Source: Leuctra nigra (lineage: Eukaryota; Arthropoda; Insecta; Plecoptera; Leuctridae). Taken from it: a DNA stretch of 64,000 nucleotides. Shown piece by piece: positions 45,650 through 58,500 of this stretch. A program made the translations under genes and the position numbers. Numbering within the stretch: position 1 is the first letter of the stretch; each line of letters starts with the position of its first letter. The stretch covers positions 22,741,246 to 22,805,245 of the forward strand of contig OW203773.1 of assembly GCA_934045905.1 (NCBI GenBank). The letters run 5' to 3'. The notes beneath the pieces are model-generated. The model was not told the origin of the DNA. It searched no databases and saw only the letters and a list, made by a program, of their open reading frames with translations.

Positions 45650-48600
45650 TACTTTGTATAGGTAGGTATCGTAACAACGAAATCTTCTTGTTCATAAAAA
45701 GCACCCTTACAATTTAATTATTGATAAATCAATAGTTGCAGTATTTAGCAAGTTGTATCAGTCACATGTAACTGATACAACCAGTACCCAGGTCTCACCA
45801 CGAGGAGGTAACTGCATCGAGACCCACCCGGGTCCACCCCCCCCCCCATCCAACCACCCTCCTTTTTATTGTTACTGAATTACAATTAAAAACTTTCAAA
45901 ATTTTGAACAAAAATAAAAAGAAGTAGAGAATGATGATAATTTTTTCTGTGTAAAATCAGTAACATAGTTTAGATGTATAAATAAATAAATGGATGTGTT
46001 TGTACAATAATGATAAGAACACACTGAATAAATTTTATTCACAAAATGCTGGATAACATTTATAATCCTGGATACCTGTGAAACGAAAATGAAATGAAAA
46101 TAAAAAAATATAAATAAATAAATAATATTAAAAATAATATTTAAAAAAATATTAAATTAAATATTAAAGGTACCACAGTCCCTGGGATGAATCAGAACAT
46201 AGAATACCTGTAGTAAAAAAATAATACCTAATAAAAAATTAAATGATAAAAATAAAAGGCCCCTCCATCCAACCCCACCAGCCACCGAACATGTAAATAG
46301 GTTCTTAAAAAGTCTGTATCATCCTTAAAACCATTCCAAGTGTTTTCGTAGCATTGTGAAATTAGCCACTCGAAAGTTGCAATCATAATCAGCGATCTCA
46401 ATAAATTTGGAATAGCAATTAATGGATTGTTTTGGATATATTAGTCAAGACTAATAAAACAAAACCTTAAAATAGGTTAATTCAGGAATTTATTATTCAA
46501 AATGTATAAAGACGTTTGATCTGTTTGGCTTCGAGCGACCTAAATGCTAGTCACCTATTTATCATGTAAATAAAAAAAGCTAAATTAAAAAAATATATAA
46601 AAAAAAGTATGTTGGAACTGACGCTAATACTAAGGAAATAAAAAAATATAAATAAAATAGTAGAAAAATGTAAGATAAAATTAATTTATCAATAAAAAAA
46701 TTATAAAGATACAAAAACAAAAAAAATATTTAAACGATTTAAACTATTTAAACGAACTACACAACCCGGACCCGGGTAAAGTTAAGATACAAAAAAATTA
46801 TGAAAACTATATATAAGCTATCTAGAAAAATAAAAAATAAGAAACATAATTTTGCGATAAAATAACTATGTCTTCCTTCCTTCAGTCTACAAACACAACT
46901 GAAATATTATTCTATTCAGAATTAAAAATTTTAACAAAGTGGTACTATTTTCAACAGTGTAACTTCTATTCAGAAGTATTATCCCCCGGTTGAGGATTAT
47001 CCATCAACAATAAGAAGACAAGAATATTAAACAGCATGAGATTATCCAATAGTTGTTTCAATTTATTAGGAAACGCTCAGTGTAACGCGTTGGTAAGCGA
47101 GCACCGATTCTTGCCAAATCTCGCACGCATTGTGTGAGAGATAAAAATACAAAAAACCAAACAAAACAAAATAAAATCATTAAAATTGAGAATGTATTAC
47201 AATTATGTTCCTTACAGTAAAAAATTCCACATGTTTGAATAATGTAATAATCTCTAGAATGCTCAACAATACAAATATCAATATAAAATAACATCAAATC
47301 CAACTACTTTTTATGGCACTGCAAACGTTGGATTTGAATTTAGTAAGAAAACATCAATGCTCTATTTTTAAAAACAAGTTCATTAAAAACAGCCTGATCC
47401 TGTTAATGCATACATACGTGTAAAAGTCAGCCCTAAAAAGAGAAGATAATTTTTATTTCACTTTATATTGTTTAAAATATTGAGAATTAAAAACTTTATA
47501 GTTATTATCACAAATCTAAATCAAAAATGTTTTTTTTTGAGATTGCTGGTTTTTGCATCTAACCCTCTCATAATCAAGGGGCAGTAAGGATTTTGTTGTT
47601 TATAACGTGGTTTTTCAGAAGTGCCCTTATTCAAAGACTTTAAAAAGAGTTCTATATTTTTTCTTTGCATTGTGGATATTTTGTCTTCATCAATTGAGTT
47701 ACAACAAATTTGGATGGCGTATCCGATAAAAATTCGATCTCAAAATTCAAAATTTTCAATAATCAATAAATTGTCATCTCTGATCAAGAGTTTGAAATAA
47801 TTATTTGGTTTATTGAAGAAGTTTGCGGGATCTCTGTGGTTATTGGAGAAGAAGGATATAATTACAAGAATAAATACTCTGTATACTCTTAGGTCAGAGT
47901 TTATTTTTTATGCCATGTTTATCTGAAGAAAATAAAACTGACAGCAGTTTGAGAGCATATCGAAATTTATTTCCAGTATTCATTAAGAGGTTGCTGTTAG
48001 ACAATGTCTCAATCCGCTTGTAGTCACCTGGGGTCTGTCAGAACCAGCCTTGCCATTTCTCCTGTTTCTTTAAGGATAGCTGCACTAGGCTTTTTTCCTT
48101 CTCAGTACCTTCAAGTTAGACACTGAACTCACTGACAGACCATGTTGCACATCTATAAAATCATGTGACAAACAGCAGGGCTTCAAAGTTTTGGTGGACT
48201 CCCGTCACTATTTTTACACAATTATCAAAAAAAAAAAATCTATTTTCTTTTGGGAGCTACGTTAGTACTGATTAGGGCTTTTAAACATCCCATATTATCT
48301 TCCAAGGTAGCCTTTTATTGGTTGATTTTATTTATTTTTTATTTTCAAAGCAATTTATTTTTTTTGGAAAATAGTCAAAATTTTGACTTGACTGTAGAAG
48401 GGGATTAAAAAAAATACTATGAAGTGTTGTTTTATATCCCATTTCTAAATATGAGTTCAGAAATACTCTATCTCTTACCGCCTTGTCACAATTAATTAAT
48501 TAAATATTCAAAAAAGTCCCAAAATGCAACTTTAACCCCCCTGTACACCACACCCACCAGGGGTCAAAGTGCAGACAAGTGAATTTTCACTTCAAATATG

Positions 48601-49108
48601 ACCCTCTTTCAAAAAAATAAAGTCACAGCAAGTCCGCAGAGGGGGGGAGCTCCTACCCTTATCAAGCGATGGACTATGAGACATTCTGAATGATACTTAA
48701 AAGCCAGGACATAATTTTAAACAACGATGTGTGCCAACGTACTTGCACTTCTAAAATTTCAAGCTTAAAGTAAATGTTAAATGGGCCAGAAGAATGACAA
48801 AACGTAAGATTTTTGGAGTTTACACAACAAGTTCAAGCAACTTACTTTCCCAAACCAAGTAATTACTTACAGGGACATGATATAGATAATAATAAATAGA
48901 TGAAAATTTAAAAAAAAAAATTAGCAATTAACACAGTGCAGGAGAATGACAGCGAGGGTAGTGACAGCCAGGATAATGACAAAATTGACTGTTTTTATTT
49001 ATTATCAATATCATTTTTAAACATGATAAGTTCAAGTTATCAACCCATTGTAAGAGGACAGAGATATGAGCCAGTGAAATGAATTTATCTGTCTGCTGGA
49101 ATTTAGAC
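45650..49108. other. AT-rich intergenic with few features
   Basis: No coding region is recognised across about 3.4 kb. A scrap of the Helitron-like 3' end (AGGAAACGCTCAGTGTAACG...) lies at 47067-47105. There are C-runs (45837, 48644) and many poly-A/T stretches. The long open frames here have no domain and low complexity. Confidence 0.55.
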
Positions 49109-52100
49109 CTAACAAGACTTAATCTTCCACAGACACTGTTGATCTCCCGTACATCCGTTATCATCATGGCTCCATGTCGCTACTGTACGTCTCTCGTCAT
49201 CATGATTGAATCCATCCACCGCGTAGAAGAACTCCTTGAAATGTAGATTCTTGATGTACATGAAATCTCCGGCGACCTCCAGGGTCCACAGCGCACGCGG
49301 TTGGTTGTCGACCAACCAGGAGGGAGTGACGCTCGTGGTGGTGACCTTGCGTCGTCTGGCGACAACCTCCTCGCTGGCTGTCATGTACTCCCCGTTGTCC
49401 ACGGCCACGATGTAGTACTCGTCGTGCTTGTGGTGGATCAGCTTCCAGTCGCCTTTGCCGTGGTGGTTCCAGACGCCGGGGATCCACGTGAAGATCCGTC
49501 TGGAACGAGACAGGGTTAGATCTTATTCACTCTCACGTAGTTATGAAAAAGCATTGTACAATTCTTAATAATATAGAGCTGAAATGAATTATGTTACATA
49601 TACACTGGGCCAGAGAAGAAACGTTATTCAAAAGTAAACAGATAGAATAATGGTCAGGTTTTAGTTAATTATCATTGTTATTATTAATGATATCAGAGAC
49701 AGTCGACGGTAAGGTGGAAAAGAAGCATTTGTGCTTAATCTCGCCGTTAACTCAATAAAGCAATTTTTATGTATTTATTTATTTATTCTCATTCTTTGAA
49801 TGTAATACTGTGTTAATTCAGTGGCAAAAAGTTTTGTGTTTTCTCATTCTTTCAATGTATTTTTTTCTTTGCAATGAATCAGTAACAAGTGAAAATAGGC
49901 ATTTAAGGAGGGATGCCCAAGTAGATTTTCCGAAAATATTTTTTGTTGAAATGTACGACTTTTATTAATTTTATCAACATTTTAACTATATTTTTATGTA
50001 AAAGTTTCATCAAATGTCTTGTAACTTGCAACTCTCGAATTATATTGAGTTTTCAATATGTTGTCTTTGGAAGATTAAAGGGCGGCAACGGTCAGAATCT
50101 TAAAAAAGACTACATTTCCATAACACCATGTTAATAGGTAATACATAAGTGTAAATGTGCCTAAGGTATTTCAATAAACAATAATAATTGTTGAGTAGAC
50201 TGCATCTAAAGCGCTGAGAATTTTCGCTTATACGATTAACTTTTCTTGAGCGGTGTTGTACAGCGAGCGAGTAACGTGCAAGCAAGTAGGCGGATTTTGC
50301 AGATGCATCTCTCTCTCTCACATTCCTTAGTAGTCGAGTTATGAATGACTGACGAATGACACATTCAACACAACCAATGAAATATTTACATTAGGACATT
50401 TAAAGTTTCAAGTATCCACGACCCAACGACGTCTTATCGCTGAGTGCGCAGTCAAAACAAGGCATCGTGTATCGAGGAGGCGGGGAGATTACTCAGCGCT
50501 GCAACTGTACCATAAAAAGTGCAGCATTCTCGGTTAATCAACCTAGTAATTATTTAATTACAGCTCAATGGTCAGAGCTACAGAAATTTTGCGAAGAGGT
50601 AAAATTAAGAAAACATTCCGCTTAATATATATCAGGGCTTCGTTTTTTTCTTTCTATTTTGGTTCTCCTACGTTCCCAACGAACATTTTGTGCCCAGCTT
50701 ATTCCTTATGGGACTAAAATCCTTTGCATAGTTGCGATTAAAATCACGTTTTTCGGTCTCCTGCTTTCACTATCATTAATAGAATTGATACCTTCGCGTA
50801 TGTCTTAAAGATATATATAATATATTTAGGAATTATGGTAAATTTTTAGTTTTTGACCGTTGCCCCCCTTTAAGAAATTTTAACACAGGAGGTATAGGAA
50901 AATAATTTAGAATTTGGCGCCTAACTTTTAAAAACGTACGGCTAGGTGTATATATAAAAATCTTAATAAATACCTCTATGTCTAATACACATAATATTAG
51001 TTTTTGGAAAAATCTATCGGTGGAAAATAGTTTAAATCTAATATTTACTAGGAAAATTACCGTGTTTTTTCGACTTACCATGTTAAAGATAGGGCTAACT
51101 CAAATTTATAAAGTGATATATCTTGGAAATTAGTTCGGCTACCCCACTTTTTCTTGCGTTTATATGATTCATAAGGAAATTATCTATTAAATAAGCATAT
51201 TAATAATTCAAATATCTATCGGAGACCTCTACTTGGGCATCCCCCTTTAATGTTTTTTTGTGGGAGAGGGGAGGGGGTTCAGGTGTTACATACTTTTTAA
51301 AGGGGTTGTAAAACGTGTGTTAACGGGGGGAGGAGGGGGAAAAAAAGTGGCCTATTTTCCTGACATATTTTATGAACAGCCCCTAATTAGTATGAGTGGT
51401 ATTGTTGTTTAGACTCGTCAACCCTCGTCAACCCTATAGTGCAGGTTAAAGTGTAGAAAAAATGCTTTCCGCTCGATTGGAGTGCCGAAAAAATTGATTT
51501 TTTCATAATTATCGATTGTTTACATCGTTCTTAATATTACCTGACGTGCCTTCAATATTTTTGGTGGCCATCTTTTGGAAAATATGTCGGAAAACGTAAA
51601 TTTTACAAACTATTTAATTGTTGGTAGAGGAAAGGTTGAAAAATTATGAAATAATTCACTAAAACAAATTAAAATATGGGAACTTAAAAAACGCCGTGAA
51701 CGAATTTTTATTTTTTCATTGTTGGAATTGACCAATCACGTTACTGTGTTTTTTTGCTCTCAATTTATTATGAAACGCGTGGACTTAGACTTAAATATGT
51801 AGAATTAAAATTTGTAGACAATTTCATTTTAAACAATATGCGTTTTGAAAAAAAATCACGTTTTTTTTTAAAAAAAATATAAAAGTTTTAAATTTTTTAT
51901 AAAATTTTGTTTATGGCGTTTTTTTTCAAGTCACTATATTTGGGTTAGTTTTAGTGAATTATTTTATAATTTTTTAATCTCTCTACCAACAATTAAATAA
52001 TTTGTAAAATTTACGTTTTCCGCTCGTTTTCCGCCATATTTTCCAAGATGGCCACCAAAAAAATTGAAGGCACGTCAGGTAATATTAAGAATGATGTAAA

Positions 52101-55100
52101 CAATCGATAATTATGAAAAAAACAATTTCGGCACTCCAATCGTGCGGAATTACATTTGCTCCCCTACTACTACTAAATTGGTAAAAATAATGCTCCCTCG
52201 TATACTTGATTGGTGTAACAATCAACAGGTGAAGGGAGGTCATCACACTTACCACCAACACCCAAGTCTCTCTAGCGCAACGGCAGCAACTAGCAAGGCA
52301 GAGTTGAACGGTCACCCTACTGCTGAATGTTGCTTAAAGAGGAATGCCCAAGAAGATTTTCAAAAAATATCTTTGGTTGAAATAATGTTTTATGAATTTT
52401 TACAACATTATAACTATATTTTAATGTAAAAGATGCATCAAATGTCTTGTAACTTGCAACTTTTGCTTATATTGAGTTTTCAATTTTATGTCTTCAGAAT
52501 ATGAGGAAATGTAGACACATGAGGTATAGGAAAATTATTTTGAATTTGGCGTCTATATATTAAAAACGTACGGGTAGGTGAAAATATAAAAATCTTAATA
52601 AATATCGTATAATACACATAATATTAGCTATGGGAAAAAAATGTATCAACAGAAAACAGTTTAAATCTAATATTTACTAGGAAAATTACTGTGTATTTTG
52701 AACTTGCCATATTAAAGATATTAAGGTAATCGAACGAGAACCGAGGTACCCAACACACAAGCCGTTGGGTTAAAGACCGAAAGAAACAAGCTGAAATGAG
52801 GAATTGTTTGGCAAAGAATCTCATCCTCGACATAATGTACCTTGCCTGCGGACTGCTTCGATCATAGATGAAGTCACTGGCAGGCGAGTAGAGATACTCG
52901 TGGAACTTCTTGTTGACGAGACAGACTTCATCCAGAAACACGGCGTTGCGCACAGACTCCGAAAGCGTCGTCTTCAAATGGTTGAAAGTTGCTCGCTCAG
53001 CGGTGGGCAGTGGCAGGGCTTGGCAGTGCTTGATGGACCGAGCCAGCTGGAATGTGTCCGCGATTGACAGGGTGTCGCATGCAGCGCGGTCCGGTGTAGC
53101 AGGACCGTGTCCCGGACCCTCAGCACAGTGTCCAGGACCCTCAGGACCGTTTCCAGAATCCACAGGACCGTTCTTAGACACGGAGTCTGGAGAAGGCGAG
53201 CTCGCGCTTGAAGCTGGAGAAATAAAAATAAATTAGGAGACAAGTTATGAACTTGGAATGAAAAACAACTAATAACAGAAATGTCAAAATTAAGATGCAC
53301 CACATCAAGGTACGAGTATATGGTCTATTAGATTATTAGGTATACATCTATGGTATAATAACCGTATTGAAAATTTACCACTTCCATGAGGCCTGCTAAT
53401 AATATGTTGAACATGTTTTTCGCGAATATCTTGGAGTAAGCTACTCACATTTTATAAAGTTTATATTATAGCCTTGTATTACAGTTCGTCTTAAGTTTAT
53501 TTAGAGGTTGGTAAAGCCGTCTCATTTCTTCTTCGTGTTTCGTATCCTTTCGAAATAGCTTGCATGAGTGCTTCTGTAGGAACATTTGGAATTACATATT
53601 GCCTGTAGAGAGGCAGGAAATTGAAATGAAGAGAGTGTTTGAAGGATTTGGTCAAACGAAGGCATGAAACTCTTACTGTCTAATGGCAGAGGTATGGGAC
53701 ATCTGTCATCGTGTTCCGAGTCAGGTGGGCACATGCAGAAGGCCTCGTTATTGATGACGCGGCACTCGCTGTTAAAGAAGCAAGGTGAAGGCTCACACGG
53801 GTTGGTGACGTTTATGGCGGGAACTAGAGGAAAGGAAATAAACGCACATTAGGACATTCATCATGTTCAAAAATATTTCAGATTAACAACACAAGTACTG
53901 CATTCTGCACATAAAAGCATTAGCCCATGGTCGTGTGTTGTTGAGAACTGACAGCCACAAAAAGTTTTATTCCAAGAAATGAAGTTGCAATATTTTAAAT
54001 CTACTTAAAATTATTGACATCTTCCATTTATTTTACAATATCACAATTTTTTATGATTAATTCTGGGTCAGAATTTCAATTTAATGACACTAACGTTAAA
54101 TATATAATTTATCTAGGTCAGAGTTATTTTTAAAAAATTGTACTTATGCATACAAAGAAATTAACACACACTCTACAAGAATATGCCGTATAGCCCAAGT
54201 AAAATAATAAAATAATACACCGGTATCAAGATAAAATAAACAAAGATAATTTAATAGGTAACTTTGAAAGCAAAGCATTTTAATACAAACATGGTAAAAT
54301 CACGATAATTTATATTTATGAAGTGTAGAACAAATAAAACCATGAAATCCTACCTTTACAAATGACGAAAGGATCCCCTTCCATGCCATCTGGACAGCTA
54401 CATATGGGCTGATGGTTGATGCCGTAACAACTGGCATTCAATCCACACGGCCCCGGGCATGGAACCACGCACTTCAGAATGTTGCAAGCTCTGTCATTCG
54501 GACAATCACTGTTGATCTCACAAGCAAGGTTGCAATCTGGTGGTGAGCCGCTGAAGCTGTCAAGGCACTTGCACTCGGCTGTCCCGTTGATCACGTGGCA
54601 AGTACTGTCGGGACCGCACGGTGAGGGGCGACACGGGTCTGCAGAGGTAGTTGCTTCAACTTCAACTGTAGAGAGAATTAAGTTACAGGCTATAAGCCGG
54701 TTTTACATAAAGCGCGTTTCGAGTTTTGAGTTTCGAGTTTTTTTTATTGACCCATCAAAACCACCGAAAATTTTGCCGCACGCGTTTTATTTTTAAGCCG
54801 CTCCATCTCAATTGTAGGGAGGATTTTCAGTAGCGCGCGTGGCGAAAATGACGTGACTATACGTAAACTATAAAATTAACTATAAAATAACTATAAAAAT
54901 AAGACTAATTGCTTACCTGTGCATGTAATTCCATCTAATAAAATCTAATAACACCCACATTGTTACTAACAATATTAATAAATGTATATCAACATTCTGT
55001 TTTCGACGGGCTCTGCTTCTAGGCGTAATAAAAAAGAAAAAACGCGAAAAAGCAAAACGCGAAACGCGTTTTGCTGAATAGGTTCTGAAACCTATTCACT

Positions 55101-58100
55101 CTCAAGATGACTCCTCCTGTGACGGAGATCCATGGACCTTGTGTCAATCGAGTGACGGTGAAAGCCCCGCCGTTTTGGCCAGACAAACCGGCTCTCTGGT
55201 TTGCTCAGATCGAGTCACAATTTGTTCTGGCGGGGGTGACTGCTGACGACACAAGGTACCATGCACGTACTCGCCCAGCTTGACGGCAAGTACATAGCCG
55301 AGGTTGAGGACATAGTCATTTCTCCGCCATCCTCTGGCAAGTATGAGCGCATCAAAGCTGAACTGATCTCCCGTCTCACTACACCTCAAGCCAACAAACT
55401 TCAACGTCTACTTGACAAAGAAGAACAAGGCGACAGAACCCCATCACGATTTCTCCGTCATTTACGGAGTCTGGGGGGAGTAGCAGTCAGCGATGAAGTT
55501 CTGAAGACATTGTGGCTCAGCAGGCTGCCTCAACAAGTACAGGTAATCCTGCTGACTGCATCCCCAGACACTGATCTTACTGATCTGATCACGACCGGGT
55601 CAGTGGCTCCATTGCTGGCCCTCAAGTGTGCGTCACGACGAGAAGCACGCCAATGGAGATACTGACTCAGCAAGTCACGTCTCTCGCCTCCAGCGTCGAG
55701 GCACTGCGCACCTCAAGGTCAAGCGACGAAGCTCCACGTTTTTTTTTTTTTTTGAAAACAATTAGGAAATTTTCATTGAAAACATTCATTTAATATGAAA
55801 ACATTACTAAACATTGAAAACATTGAAAACATAAGGTGTTGTCATAAACAACACGAGTTCACACAAATAAATTGCACATCGACGTTAATATTCTTCGTCT
55901 CCGCTTTCATAATCTTGCTCTTCGGCGTACTTGAAAACATTAGGTGTCATAAACAACACGAGTTCACACAAATAAATTGCACAACGACGTTAATCTTCTT
56001 CGTCTCCGCTTTCATAATCTTGCTCTTCGGCGTACTTCCTCCATTCAACCTTTTCTGGTTGTAACTTGGTCTCCTGCTACATACGAAGATTAAATAGTTG
56101 TATTGTAATGAATTTTGTCACTGGACAAAAGTGATAATTTTTGCTCCATATTTGCTTTGACTTTGATTAAATAGTTACCATTAAACCTTTATTATATTAT
56201 TATCTTGTTGTCTCTTATTATCACCCAGCAAACACTGTTACATGCCAGGCATGTGCCAGGCATGTAACTATGACTGGACAACGGGCTGCCAGGCACCTCC
56301 CATGGTAGCTGCCATGTCACATGTCTGGCAGCTGCCTGGCACATGTCCATGGGAGCTGCCTGGCACATCCCAGCAGCTGCCTGGCACATCTCTGGGAGCT
56401 GCCGGGCACATCCCAGCAGCTGCCTGGCACATCCCTGGGACCTGCCTGGCACCTCCCAGGTACATCTCTGGCACATTCCAGCGAGTTCAGCTGCCTAAAA
56501 TTAACGGTTATTTTGAATCTAAACTGTAAAAAGTAAACTATAATAGCGATATCTACACGGGTTTTCATCATAATTACATTATGACAAGTTATTCACAGAT
56601 ATTCACATATATTATTACAATTGCGAATAGAATCTGAAATAAAACGCAAATGGATTAGACGTGATTTTGATGGCAGGACCTCCAGGTGGCAGGCAGACGC
56701 GCTATCCAAGGGACCACGATGGCAGCTGAAGGTTTGGTGCGTTGAAACATAGGTAGTTGAAACGAGCATTTGAAAGGAGATAGGTTGCGGCTGTTATGCT
56801 CACGTAAATAATTGATCCACTAAATTAATATGAAGTTTAACTAATAGGCAAATTAAAATGTATTATTTAAAAAATAAATCAATGTTAGCCTGAGATTAGC
56901 TCTTATAGTGTTATCACTATAGTAACACAACACTGGGTTATACGACGAAGGAATAACATAACTAGTTCACTAGTTATGTTATAACTGTACAAATTATACT
57001 ACACTATACTATACTAAACTATACTATATATACAAATTTAAGAATGTTATGTAAAAATGGGTGCCTATTCTCGAGTTTGTTGAAAATGTTCACCATGCGG
57101 ATATGAGCACATTACTTTATCTTTGATAAAACAAAAGATTTCCCTTGATATCGCATAGTCTCATTTTCACATGCGGTATCAACTCGAGAATAGGCCCCAG
57201 TTGGAGCGCCTCTCTTCTCTCCTCGCGACCGAATTCATATTTTCACTTCTATTATAAGATTTACGCCGAATGAATTACGCCGGTCACAACGAAATCAGAA
57301 AAAGACTCCATGGTGCAATGGAGTGCTATCTACTTCTATCTATTTTCCTTCCTTGCAAATATATAAAACCTTTTTTCCGTCGCCATTAGCCTCGCTGCAG
57401 ATCAGTGCGACGTTAAGCCCCAGACAAAAAAATATAAAACCTTGAAGTTCGAGGTGAATAGGTATTACCTAATGAAGTGTAGGTTATGCTTAGTTCTTAT
57501 AGCAAACTAAATATTAACCGTATATAGTATGAGGAACAAAGAAAAAAAGATTTCATTTCTGCTAGGTCGGCAAAGAAGTTGTGAAATGAAGATAAGTCAA
57601 TTCCTAATCAATTGTTGATGATCGCATGTTCATGCATATGCGTTTTTCGTCAAATCAAGTAATATCAAACAATTGCGCCAATGAAGATGTAGGTTTAAAT
57701 AATCATCATTACGATGATATTTTTTCCATTTTATAACTCTTTTTGTTCAATCAGGTAAATTATCCTTTTCCCCTGCGCAGTGGGAAGAATTCTTCCCACC
57801 AAATTTGTAGTTTGACAAAAATATGTATTATCTTAAAATTTTACCTAATTTGCATGTGTAAACCGAAAATTATGTTTTTCATTAATTTTTCCTGTAACAT
57901 TACCGTATTCATGTACTTGCTTACAATCAATTTTATAAATATTACAACCTGTTTTTCACATTACGTTTAAAAAGTCGAGGAGCTCTCTCTGCTTCAAGTA
58001 TTTCTATTGTTTATCATAACTTTTTATTGTTATATTGTTATTGTTTGTATTTTGGTGAATAAAAACTTTTTAAAAAAAATATGTTTTTCACGTTTGTAAC

Positions 58101-58500
58101 TATTTTTCCCATGAAAGGGTTAAAAATCGATGCGTCACGAACATAACCCTATGGGTATGGCCGGTTGAAACCTAAAGAATAATTAATTCATGTGTCTTAC
58201 AGTCTGGTATTTGTTGACACTTGAAGAACGGATCGCCTTCGAACCCTGCTGGACAGCTGCATATAGGATTGTGGTTGACGACTTGGCAACTGGCCTTCTC
58301 TCCGCAAACCCCTGGGCACGGATCCTTGCACTTCTGTCTGATGCAAGCTTTGTCCTTTGCACAGTCCTTGTTGATGACACACTCAGCAGTACAGTTGGGT
58401 GGAGAGCCGATGAAGTCGTCCTGACAACAGCATACGGCGAGGTCTCCGAGGAGCCGGCAGTTGCTGTTAGGTCCACATGGCGAGGGGGCACACGGGTTAC
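49109..58500 (-). CDS. Dumpy-type EGF/DPY protein with C-terminal trefoil-like repeats (5' partial)
   Basis: Exons on the - strand: 58500-58201, 54665-54354, 53823-53677, 53213-52841, 49499-49109. Every junction matches in phase (1,1,1,2), giving 506 codons and TAG. Exon 1 here has NPCAPSPCGPNSNC, GSPPNCTAECVI, KCKDPCPGVCG and NHNPICSCPAGFEGDPF; exon 2 repeats the scheme (DPCRPSPCGPDSTC, CPGPCGLNASC). This is the EGF-DPY module order of Dumpy, a giant apical matrix protein. Exon 3 adds another EGF-like piece (NPCEPSPCFFNSEC). Exon 4 has a Gly/Pro-rich linker, then an unrecognised helical stretch. Its end plus the last exon form about three repeats with NKKFHEYLYS, RRIFTW, DEYYIVAVDNGEYMTAS and HFKEFFYAVDG, resembling beta-trefoil-type repeats. 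No membrane anchor is seen. Upstream exons are not visible. Confidence 0.75.
49907..51246. mobile_element. TTAA MITE interrupted by another TTAA element
   Basis: The outer ends GGAGGGATGCCCAAGTAGA and its inverse ATGCCCCCT-side copy are flanked by TTAA (49903-49906 and 51247-51250). Without the inner element it is 545 bp, matching the 543-bp copy at 35202. It lies in the last intron of the EGF/DPY gene. Confidence 0.8.
50079..50869. mobile_element. 791-bp TTAA-targeting element nested in a MITE
   Basis: TIRs AGGGCGGCAACGGTCAGAA and, inverted at the right end, AGGGGGGCAACGGTCAAAA. TTAA lies on both sides (50075-50078 and 50870-50873). The uninterrupted MITE at 35202-35744 has a single TTAA at this point, so insertion and duplication are shown directly. 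No transposase is present. Confidence 0.8.
51469..52147. mobile_element. 679-bp foldback element
   Basis: The ends CCGCTCGATTGGAGTGCCG and CGGCACTCCAATCGTGCGG are inverted. Similarity extends inward over roughly 250-300 bp on each side (TAATATTACCTGACGTGCC with its inverse, GGTGGCCATCTT with its inverse). No clear target duplication. Non-coding. Confidence 0.7.
52225..52735. repeat. Retroelement tail fragment plus degenerate TTAA MITE
   Basis: 52225-52330 is the inverse of part of the 33780-33870 retroelement tail. From TTAAAGAGGAATGCCCAAG (52333) to about 52735 follows a diverged copy of the 35202/49907 MITE, with its right TIR lost. It ends about 100 bp from exon 4 of the EGF/DPY gene. Confidence 0.55.
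54690..55090. repeat. GCGAAACGCG-rich repeat
   Basis: Left part 'ttttacataaagcgcgtttcgagttttg' and right part 'aaaacgcgaaacgcgttttgctgaa' form imperfect inverted ends. The same kind of GCGAAACGCG words occurs at 63520-63945. Probably a MITE with subterminal palindromes; superfamily unknown. Confidence 0.4.
55107..55740 (+). pseudogene. Ty3/gypsy Gag remnant, frameshifted
   Basis: ATG 55107 starts a frame with VKAPPFWPDKPALWFAQIES and FVLAGVTADDTRY. It shifts near 55258 into another frame with LAQLDGKYIAEVEDIV, SGKYERIKAELISRL, SRFLRHLRSLGG and LSRLPQQVQVILL. This is the conserved gypsy Gag capsid region ('PxFW..KPxLWFxQVE'). It stops at a T-run. Non-functional; lies antisense in an intron of the EGF/DPY gene. 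Confidence 0.7.
55795..56040 (+). repeat. Tandem duplication, about 105-bp period
   Basis: The block starting CATAAACAACACGAGTTCAC at 55843 is repeated from 55948 with few changes, both ending 'ctcttcggcgtactt'. Preceded by short GAAAACATT repeats. Confidence 0.85.
56233..56480 (+). repeat. CTGCCTGGCACATCCC minisatellite
   Basis: About ten degenerate units of 16-35 bp built on CAGCTGCCTGGCACATC and GGGAGCTGCC. Both strands have artefactual Cys-rich reading frames here. Intronic. Confidence 0.85.
57060..57198. mobile_element. Small MITE, about 139 bp
   Basis: The ends GGTGCCTATTCTCGAGTT and AACTCGAGAATAGGCCCC are inverted; the core is AT-rich. Target duplication unclear. Confidence 0.6.
57365..57430 (-). 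repeat. SINE tail fragment
   Basis: 'cgtcgccattagcctcgctgcagatcagtgcgacgttaagcccc' is the inverse of the start of the SINE at 31258. Confidence 0.5.

Noticed and set aside
46000..49000. Possible small genes in the AT-rich stretch
   Set aside because: Frames such as 47058-47303 are hydrophobic by base composition and lack domains or splice context.
56192..56571. Overlapping Cys/Pro-rich frames on both strands
   Set aside because: All derive from the CTGCCTGGCACATCCC minisatellite; no domain, and several frames are open at once.
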